Assembly (NCBI GenBank): GCA_030596225.1
Contig: JAUVKO010000166.1
Span: forward strand, 1 to 5,106
Source: Fidelibacterota bacterium
GTDB lineage: Bacteria > Fidelibacterota > UBA8477 > JABMPR01
DNA: 5,106 nucleotides
Direction: 5' to 3'
Below, in pieces: positions 1 to 5,106 of the stretch. The notes below the pieces were generated by a model. It was not told where the DNA came from. It saw only the letters and a list, made by a program, of their open reading frames with translations, and ran no database searches. Within the stretch, counting starts at the first letter, position 1. Each line of letters opens with the position of its first letter. The translations under genes and the position numbers were made by a program.

Positions 1-1668
1 GCATTCTATACAGTTAAGGCTTCAGTTTTGGGTAATTTTGGTCGCTCTTACTATGAAAACATCTATCCGGTGAATTGGGGAGAGCTCTTTTTATCAAATA
101 TGTTTCGAATCTCTGATTTTGATATGCCAGCTCCTATAGACTATGATACAGATGATCTTACAGCCTATGAAAACGACAATAATATTCTGGATGCATCCAC
201 CGGACAAAAATTTAATCTGGGGGGCATCTCCAAGTACCATTTGTATCGTATGACCAGAAGTCAGCTTCTCAAACTTGATATGACTAATCAAATCAACCAT
301 ATGCATCAGCTTCAAGGTGGTCTTGAATTAAAATACACCAGCATTTTCCGTCGGGATTTTTCCATTCTGTATGATCCCGCTGAAGGATATGATACACCGG
401 AAATACTGACACCCGATATAAAGGAATCCACACCGACCTATAGTGAAATGGTAAAGAATCCTTATGAATTTGCAGTCTATTTGCAGGACAAGATCGAAGT
501 GGTGGATATGATCGTGAATGCCGGACTAAGATATGAGATATTCAATCCCGATGGAGCCACCTTAAGTGATCCTGCAGATCCCAATCCTTATGCGCCACTC
601 AAATTGATCAATCAATTCCATGATCTTAATGGAGATGGGCTGATATCTGAGACTGAAGCAGTTGCTTCCAATGCTAAGACCCACGAGGACCGTATGGAAT
701 ACTGGTTCACAGAAGCTACTCAAAAAATCCAGATCAGCCCTCGTTTAGCGATTGCTTACCCCATCACGGATAAAGGTGTGCTTCATTTCTCTTATGGTCA
801 CTTCTTTCAGATCCCCAGCTACACATATCTGTATATTAATCCTGATTTCGAAGTCCCGGTCGGTGGAAGTATTGCGTCTGCAACCATGGGAAATGCTGAT
901 TTAGAACCTCAGAAAACAGTTCAATATGAGATTGGTTTTCAACAGCAGTTTGGAGAAAACATTGGTATCGATGTGACTGGATTTTACAAAGATATTAGTA
1001 ACCTGCTGGGTTCTAAGATTGTCACTACATTTACCAATGAGGTTTATGGGATCTATGTCAATCGCGATTATGGAAATGTTAAAGGAGTTACTGTTTCACT
1101 GAAGAAACGTCTTACTGATGGTTTCTCAGCAAATATCGACTACACCTATAGCGTAGCTGAGGGAAATGCCTCTGATCCACGTTCAGCTTTCTGGGATGCT
1201 CAGAACAACAGGGAATCCGAGAAGCAATTGGTCTACCTGGACTGGGATCAACGTCATACACTCAATGGGACCCTGCTCTTCAAGTTACCCTATGCAATAA
1301 ATCTTAGTTTCATCGGAGAGTATGGTTCAGGATTACCCTATACGCCCACGACTCCCAGTTTGGAGGGGGGTAGCTTTGAGAATAGCGGCCGGCGACCACA
1401 AACGGTCAATGTAGACATGCGCATTTCCAAAATGTGGCAAGTCCTGGGCAGAGAAATCAGCGTGAATGCCAATGTTTACAACTTACTTGATATTCGCAAT
1501 GAGATCGTTGTCTACTCAGATACGGGTCGTTCAGGTTATTCTCTCATTCCAACCTACACTTCAGAGGATCCAAATTGGGATTATAATAATCTCGAGGAAT
1601 ATCTCTATCGTCCCAGTTACTATTCATCACCACGCCAGATTCGTATCGGCATCTCAACCTCATTGTGA
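1..1668 (+). CDS. TonB-dependent outer-membrane receptor, C-terminal beta-barrel (5' end outside window)
   Basis: The frame is open from base 1 (GCA TTC TAT...) to TGA at 1666-1668, giving 555 residues, so the true start lies upstream. An in-frame TTG at 28 is not a credible start. Alternating amphipathic beta-strands run throughout. Landmarks of this receptor class are a strand pair around residues 152-183 (NPYEFAVYLQDKIEV, then NAGLRYEIF), PRLAIAYPITDKG with SYGHFFQIP at about 247-272, the barrel motif NADLEPQKT with YEIGFQQQF from 298, and the late NVYNLLDIRN motif. The protein ends in PRQIRIGISTSL, a typical final strand, although the last residue is Leu rather than the usual aromatic. 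Such receptors use TonB/ExbBD energy to import large or scarce substrates across the outer membrane. The plug and any carboxypeptidase-regulatory-like N-terminal domain would be upstream. The substrate cannot be inferred. The downstream gene follows after 14 bases. Assignment to the receptor class is firm; the subfamily is from memory. Confidence 0.93.
   Translation, partial: AFYTVKASVLGNFGRSYYENIYPVNWGELFLSNMFRISDFDMPAPIDYDTDDLTAYENDNNILDASTGQKFNLGGISKYHLYRMTRSQLLKLDMTNQINHMHQLQGGLELKYTSIFRRDFSILYDPAEGYDTPEILTPDIKESTPTYSEMVKNPYEFAVYLQDKIEVVDMIVNAGLRYEIFNPDGATLSDPADPNPYAPLKLINQFHDLNGDGLISETEAVASNAKTHEDRMEYWFTEATQKIQISPRLAIAYPITDKGVLHFSYGHFFQIPSYTYLYINPDFEVPVGGSIASATMGNADLEPQKTVQYEIGFQQQFGENIGIDVTGFYKDISNLLGSKIVTTFTNEVYGIYVNRDYGNVKGVTVSLKKRLTDGFSANIDYTYSVAEGNASDPRSAFWDAQNNRESEKQLVYLDWDQRHTLNGTLLFKLPYAINLSFIGEYGSGLPYTPTTPSLEGGSFENSGRRPQTVNVDMRISKMWQVLGREISVNANVYNLLDIRNEIVVYSDTGRSGYSLIPTYTSEDPNWDYNNLEEYLYRPSYYSSPRQIRIGISTSL
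622..657 (+). other. EF-hand-type calcium-binding loop within the TonB receptor
   Basis: Residues 208-219 of the partial receptor read DLNGDGLISETE. This fits the 12-residue EF-hand loop at every key position: D1, N3, D5, G6, a hydrophobic residue at 8 (I) and E12. It lies in a long polar insertion between strands (about residues 184-235), after DPADPNPYAPLK and before the PRLAIAYP strand. That placement suggests an extracellular loop of the barrel. Calcium binding is inferred from the motif, and the flanking helices of a full EF-hand were not established. Confidence 0.75.
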
Positions 1669-1671
1669 GAC

Positions 1672-1675
1672 GAGG
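1672..1675 (+). promoter_or_regulatory. Ribosome-binding site (GAGG) deciding the start of the second gene
   Basis: GAGG sits 7 bases before the ATG at 1683 and is the only good Shine-Dalgarno match in the gap after the receptor stop. It favours ATG 1683 over the in-frame GTG at 1665, which overlaps the receptor stop as GTGA and whose RBS would have to lie inside the receptor gene. The gap is only 14 bases and has no room for a promoter or terminator, which supports co-transcription. Confidence 0.7.
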
Positions 1676-1682
1676 TCTACTC

Positions 1683-1757
1683 ATGAAGCATAGCAGAACA
1701 GTTATTCATAGTTTGATTTCAATACTTTTGGCTCTACCCTTATTTACACTCGGGGCA
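1683..1757 (+). other. Sec signal peptide of the second gene product
   Basis: Residues 1-25 show a basic start (MKHSR), a hydrophobic core (IHSLISILLALPLFTLG) and a plausible signal peptidase I site after Ala25 (TLGA|SSEKN). No Cys follows the core, so lipoprotein processing is unlikely. The cleavage position is judged by eye. Confidence 0.75.
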
Positions 1758-3878
1758 AGTTCCGAAAAAAACATTCATCCTAAACCGCAGAATTTGCGAA
1801 AAATATCAGCTTTGGGTGTTGATGCTAACCACCATGGCAATCGTCGTCTTGGCGTTCATAATGGTAATAAGATCCTCACTCGCTTTACAAATCATGGGTC
1901 CATTGCAGACTGGAGAAATTCACCGGGACGTTATGATTGTGGAATTTATCCGATTGGCTCCGGTCGGTCCTACCTGGCTGAATTTTCACCTCTTGTGGCA
2001 GCAAAAGTTCCCAACGCTGCAGGTGGTTTACCAATTGCGGTGGTGGGCGAAGGAATGCCTTCCAGCTCCATCGATGCGCCGGCTGCAGGCGACTATCTCT
2101 ACCAATTTGAACCACGTCTGGGCTATGCCAATTCCAATGATTCTCTGATAGCGATGAGCGATGATTCACTCTCGTGGCCTGATAGTTGGGCAGATTTACC
2201 AGAGACATGGGATGGTGTGTGGGCCGGTCAATACGGACAGTACAGTCGGGCCGATCAGGAAAGCTATTTCCACATGGACGATTTTAATAATGATGAATTC
2301 AGTCACTATCCAATGTTGTTGGATACTCTGTTCCATAGTTGCGAGATCACCCCTTTTACAGATCCGGATTCTGATGATTATGCTTTTCTAACCGACATGA
2401 ATACATCATTTGAAGGTTTTGTTCGGGATGTAAAAGAATCAATGGCTTTGGATGTGCGCAGTGGTCGACGACCGGATGCAATCCACGTTATTGGAGATAA
2501 GTGGTATGAAGTTGATTCACTGATCAATGATCACAAACTACGTTTGAAGACATTTAAAGGAGATGCTAACTATTCTGCAGCTGGAACCGAGTATCACATT
2601 TATAATGGTATCAAGCGAGGGGTGGGAGTGGACATTGCCGTTCGTGGCTATCAATGGGCTCATCCTGCAGCTGAGGACATTCTCATCTTCACCTACTGGA
2701 TCAAGAATATCAGTTCCTGGGATTACCAGCAATTCATATTTGGCATGTATGGGGATGCTGATGTTGGTGGACCTGATGGAAACCAGTACGATGACGATGC
2801 CTGGTTCGATACCGGGAATGATATCGTATATCAATGGGATCACAATATGTGGTCAACCAATTATGGTGGGTTTGTTCCGGCATACTTTGGTTGGAAATAC
2901 CTTGAATCCCCTGGAAATCCCCTGGATAATCTTGATAATGACGAAGATGGTATGATCGATGAAAGCCAGGATGATGGAATCGATAATGACGGGGATTGGG
3001 ATCCCTACGTGGATGATATTGGTTCAGATGGTGTTGGACCAAATTTTGGTGAATACACAGGACCTGATGCCGATGGAACTGAAGGCAATGGCGTTCCTGA
3101 TGCCGGAGAACCTAATTTTGAGTACACCGATAATGATGAATCTGATCAGATCGGTCTCACCAGCTTTACAGCAGCAGCTTACCCGGGTATTGACCTCACC
3201 AAAGATGCGGTAACCTGGAATCAACTGTCTCCCGGTTCTTTTACCAATATCTCGCAAACTGTGGACATCACATTCATGTATGGTTCAGCTTATTTTGCAC
3301 TTCCTCAACAGGAGGAACGTAAGTTTGCTGTGGCACTTATATTCGGAAATGATTACGAGGATATTCTGCGCAATTCTGCGACTATGCAACAGATCTATAA
3401 TAGTGATTACAATTTTGCCAAACCGCCTAATCTTCCGCTGGTGACAGCTGTCCCAGGCGATAAGCAAGTGACGCTTTACTGGGATGATAAAGCTGAGTAT
3501 AGTGTTGACCCTATTTATGGATTCGATTTCGAAGGATACCGGATTTATCGAGCCACTGATCCTGCATTCAACGAGGTATGGGAGATCACTGATACCTATG
3601 GAAATCAAACCTTTAACAAACCCATCGCTCAATTTGATGTTGCTGATGGATTGACAGGACCGCATCCCTATGGACTCAATGGAATCCATCTTGACATGGG
3701 TAGAGATACCGGTCTTAGACATTCCTGGACTGATACTGAAGTCGAAAATGGGCAAACTTATTATTATGCTGTTGTTGCCTATGACTATGGCTATGATTAT
3801 GACTTTTTGAACGGGGTATCTCTGAAGTCGATCTGCGACCACCCATTACACCATCCGAATGTACAAAAAAGATCGTGA
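1683..3878 (+). CDS. Large exported protein with Asp-rich block and Fn3-like domain, N-terminal part of a frame-disrupted gene
   Basis: ATG 1683 to TGA 3876-3878 gives 731 codons, but only about the first 708 residues look like the intended protein. A signal peptide is followed by a long region with landmarks NGNKILTRFTNHGS (from residue 60), IYPIGSGRSYLAEFSP (88-103), SWPDSW...ADQESYFHMDD (164-200) and DILIFTYWIKN...GMYGDADVGG (about 332-362). These resemble a family I remember as uncharacterised exported proteins of Marinimicrobia and relatives; no activity is known to me. An Asp-rich block (415-489) and a fibronectin-III-like domain (about 581-703) follow. After YDYGYDYDF the frame yields an implausible tail (GVSLKSICDHPLHHPN...) to the stop, while the expected continuation is in another frame from 3803. 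It probably acts at the cell surface alongside the co-transcribed TonB receptor. There is no lipobox Cys, so it is not a SusD-type lipoprotein. No catalytic motif was recognised. Confidence 0.8.
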   Translation: MKHSRTVIHSLISILLALPLFTLGASSEKNIHPKPQNLRKISALGVDANHHGNRRLGVHNGNKILTRFTNHGSIADWRNSPGRYDCGIYPIGSGRSYLAEFSPLVAAKVPNAAGGLPIAVVGEGMPSSSIDAPAAGDYLYQFEPRLGYANSNDSLIAMSDDSLSWPDSWADLPETWDGVWAGQYGQYSRADQESYFHMDDFNNDEFSHYPMLLDTLFHSCEITPFTDPDSDDYAFLTDMNTSFEGFVRDVKESMALDVRSGRRPDAIHVIGDKWYEVDSLINDHKLRLKTFKGDANYSAAGTEYHIYNGIKRGVGVDIAVRGYQWAHPAAEDILIFTYWIKNISSWDYQQFIFGMYGDADVGGPDGNQYDDDAWFDTGNDIVYQWDHNMWSTNYGGFVPAYFGWKYLESPGNPLDNLDNDEDGMIDESQDDGIDNDGDWDPYVDDIGSDGVGPNFGEYTGPDADGTEGNGVPDAGEPNFEYTDNDESDQIGLTSFTAAAYPGIDLTKDAVTWNQLSPGSFTNISQTVDITFMYGSAYFALPQQEERKFAVALIFGNDYEDILRNSATMQQIYNSDYNFAKPPNLPLVTAVPGDKQVTLYWDDKAEYSVDPIYGFDFEGYRIYRATDPAFNEVWEITDTYGNQTFNKPIAQFDVADGLTGPHPYGLNGIHLDMGRDTGLRHSWTDTEVENGQTYYYAVVAYDYGYDYDFLNGVSLKSICDHPLHHPNVQKRS
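2925..3149 (+). other. Asp-rich calcium-binding-like block 1
   Basis: Residues 415-489 are dense in Asp, Asn, Gly and Glu in DxDxDG-like spacing: DNLDNDEDGMIDE, DDGIDNDGDWD, DDIGSDGVGPN, PDADGTEGNG, then PDAGEPNF and DNDESDQ. The spacing resembles calcium-binding repeats of thrombospondin type-3 or dockerin style, though none matches a full domain with certainty. Parts of the block recur in Asp-rich block 2 (4082-4129 and 4412-4606). Calcium-dependent folding outside the cell is an inference. Confidence 0.7.
3423..3791 (+). other. Fibronectin type III-like domain
   Basis: Residues about 581-703 begin with PPNLPLVTAVPGDKQVTLYWDD, pass through FEGYRIYRATDPAF and end with WTDTEVENGQTYYYAVVAYDYG. 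The order 'VTLYW', 'GYRIYR', 'W-D-x-x-V-x-x-G-x-x-YYYAV-A-D' is the classic Fn3 strand pattern. The domain is longer than the usual 90-100 residues because of an insertion between the GYRIYR strand and the last strands. Such domains act as spacers or adhesion modules in secreted proteins. Confidence 0.8.
3780..3803 (+). repeat. Imperfect 12-base tandem repeat beside the frame break
   Basis: Two adjacent units, TATGACTATGGC (3780-3791) and TATGATTATGAC (3792-3803), match at 10 of 12 bases and encode YDYG then YDYD. Related Fn3 ends normally show one AYDYG-like motif, so the second unit may be a local duplication. It abuts the start of the frame change. Confidence 0.6.
3803..3817 (+). other. 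Frame-change site (apparent one-base loss)
   Basis: Up to about 3803 the good protein is read in the frame of ATG 1683. From 3803 the good protein is in the frame one base back (LFERGISEVDL, then TPSECTKKIV). That frame is closed by TGA at 3800-3802, so the change must fall after it. Restoring one T in the T5 run (3804-3808) gives YDFFERGISEV; restoring one G in the G4 run (3813-3816) gives YDFLNGGISEV. Either repairs the gene, and the sequence alone cannot choose between them. Confidence 0.8.
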
Positions 3879-5106
3879 TCAACGCTTCAGGCGATGCTAT
3901 AAAATTCGATATTAATACTGTAGCTGTAGTGCCAAATGCGCCGGCTATGGCCTATATCTCACCGGAAATTGTGGCCGATGATGCGACAACTCTGGGAACA
4001 GGCACACTTGAAATATGTGTTGTGGATCCTGCCTATATTCGGAGTCATGACCAGTATCAGGTCACATTTCGTGATTGGTCAGAGGATGGTATAGATAACG
4101 ATGGTGATTGGCGAACATGGACTGATGATAGCACCCATATATCCCTGAGCGGAACACTTGAGATGCTCATTCCACCAAATTCTGATACACTGGATGTATA
4201 TCTTAGCAATGGTCGAGTATTCCAGGGTATTACTGCGAATAGTACCCGGTTCGTATATGGTGGTTACAACTTCATCACCACCTTTATCGATACTCAAACA
4301 GTGATTGAAACGGATACCACATATATCCAATATTTTATCGATATTCCTGATACCAGTTTCATTCTCATGCCTACTCTGGGTGTGTGGGATGGTTGGGAAC
4401 CCATCTATGAGGATGTGGGCACAGATGGATGCGATGATGCCTGGGAAACAGGAGATCCTGATAATCCATGTTCTGAAACAGCCTTGGACCTTGGTGGTGA
4501 CCCCAATCATGATAACTGGGACCCGGTTTCTAACCCTGACGGTACTCAGGCTAATGCCAGACCGGATGCTGGCGAACCCAACTTTGACGCAAACGATATT
4601 GATGAGTTGACACGACTCACCAGTTCATATCAACTGGAAAATCTAAGCACTGGTAAAATACTACTAGCTAACCAAACTGATCTAAGTGGCGAGAGCCGGG
4701 GGCAGGTCACCGAGGGCTTTAGGGTGAATATCACCAATGATGATATTGCTTTGATTCCTGAGGAAACAGGCTGGATGACTTCGGGATTGAATTTTCAGAT
4801 TAATGTCACTCCTGATAAATATAATACGGTCGCCTTTAAAGCGGTTCCCTTTGATTATCTCTTAACCATGGATCCGCAAATAACAGATACGACTATCAAC
4901 GGAAAGCGCGTGGCTTTTCATATGGAAGATCTGACCAATGAAGAGCAAGTAGAAATAATCTACACCACTTCAATTGCTGATTCGGTCTTAAGACCCGGTT
5001 CAGTTATCTATCCAACAGCTAAGGCTGGTGACGATCTTCGGGTTACCTGGAAAATGGCCACACGGTCAAAAGTTGGTGATGTTAGGTCTATTCTTCAATG
5101 GGATGA
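3803..5106 (+). CDS. C-terminal part of the frame-disrupted exported protein (continues past window)
   Basis: The frame starting at 3803 is open for 434 codons to the window end with no stop, and there is no antisense or alternative-frame candidate of similar quality. It reads GISEVDL, TPSECTKKIVI, then FDINTVAVVPNAPAMAYISPE, then GTGTLEICVVDP and QYQVTF. This is the usual continuation after the Fn3-like domain in this family as I remember it. An Asp-rich block 2 follows in two stretches (4082-4129 and 4412-4606), then a beta-rich region with TEGFRVNITNDD (about 4707-4742). The end (SVIYPTAKAGDDL, then KMATRSKVGDV) is not recognised. There is no signal peptide or ribosome-binding site at its beginning, so it is best read as part of the gene starting at 1683, giving at least about 1,140 residues. 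A C-terminal sorting signal, for example type IX, would lie beyond the window and was not seen. Confidence 0.82.
4082..4129 (+). other. Asp-rich calcium-binding-like block 2, first stretch
   Basis: It reads EDGIDNDGDWRTWTDD, closely matching DDGIDNDGDWDPYVDD of block 1 (from 2970): the nine residues DGIDNDGDW are identical and the DD ending is kept. DNA differs at several third positions (for example GGAATCGATAAT against GGTATAGATAAC), so the copies are old or under protein-level selection rather than recently duplicated. Confidence 0.65.
4412..4606 (+). other. Asp-rich calcium-binding-like block 2, second stretch, with a Cys pair
   Basis: It starts DVGTDGCDDAW, passes through GDPDNPC and LGGDPNHDNWDP and ends PDAGEPNFDANDIDE. 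PDAGEPNF (4562-4585) is identical to the motif at 3096-3119 in block 1, and both are followed by an acidic stretch and an L-T-S motif (IGLTSF, RLTSS). Two Cys (codons at 4430 and 4469, 13 residues apart) could form a disulfide after export, but this is inference. Confidence 0.65.

Noticed and set aside
28..30. TTG as the start of the receptor gene
   Set aside because: The frame is open to base 1, there is no ribosome-binding site or signal peptide there, and the protein begins mid-barrel. The gene clearly starts upstream of the window.
1665..1667. GTG start overlapping the receptor stop (GTGA)
   Set aside because: It would add only MRRGLL before the signal peptide. ATG 1683 has a better-placed GAGG. 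Translational coupling through GTGA remains possible but is less likely.
1669..1682. Terminator or promoter between the two genes
   Set aside because: There are only 14 bases, with no hairpin, T run or promoter-like boxes.
3285..3842. Antisense open frame of 185 codons
   Set aside because: It lies opposite the Fn3-like coding region, its composition is Ile/Ser-rich as expected of a shadow frame, and it has no recognisable domain or start signal.
3865..3870. A6 run as the frameshift site
   Set aside because: The good protein is already in the new frame about 50 bases upstream, so the change happened before this run.
3875..3877. GTG at the GTGA overlap as the start of a separate downstream gene
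   Set aside because: There is no Shine-Dalgarno sequence and no signal peptide. The family-like sequence in this frame begins at least 60 bases earlier (GISEVDL, TPSECTKKIV), so this is an internal codon of the broken gene.
4079..4510. Antisense open frame of 143 codons
   Set aside because: It is a shadow of the C-terminal coding region, where the sense strand holds the Asp-rich motifs. It has no domain.

Overview
The window is entirely protein-coding on the + strand. It holds two neighbouring genes, both cut by the window edges. There is no RNA gene, mobile element, CRISPR array or long intergenic stretch. The protein families suggest an environmental, probably marine or aquatic, diderm bacterium of the Fibrobacterota-Chlorobiota-Bacteroidota (FCB) group. 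The style is closest to what I remember of Candidatus Marinimicrobia (SAR406/Neomarinimicrobiota) or Calditrichota/Ignavibacteria genomes. This placement rests on protein style only, with no marker gene, and is tentative.

Region 1 (1-1668) is the C-terminal 555 residues of a TonB-dependent outer-membrane receptor. It covers most of the beta-barrel; the signal peptide, TonB box and plug lie upstream of the window. A textbook EF-hand calcium loop sits in one presumed extracellular loop.

Region 2 (1683 to beyond 5106) begins 14 bases after the receptor stop, behind a GAGG ribosome-binding site, so the two genes are very likely co-transcribed. It encodes a large exported protein with a signal peptide, a long N-terminal region of a family I recall only as hypothetical, an Asp-rich calcium-binding-like block, a fibronectin-III-like domain, and a C-terminal region with a second, related Asp-rich block. 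The gene is split by a one-base frame change at about 3803-3817. The upstream frame runs on to a TGA at 3876-3878, while family-like coding continues without a stop in another frame from 3803 to the window end (434 codons). The cause is either a real frameshift mutation, a sequencing or assembly error in a short homopolymer, or, less likely, programmed recoding.

Functionally the pair looks like an outer-membrane transporter plus an exported, probably surface-exposed, calcium-stabilised partner. It is loosely analogous to receptor/surface-protein pairs such as SusC/SusD, but the second protein is not SusD-like and has no lipobox. The substrate cannot be told from the sequence. The most useful observations are the frame disruption, the near-perfect 12-base tandem repeat touching it, the duplicated Asp-rich module, and the EF-hand in the receptor.
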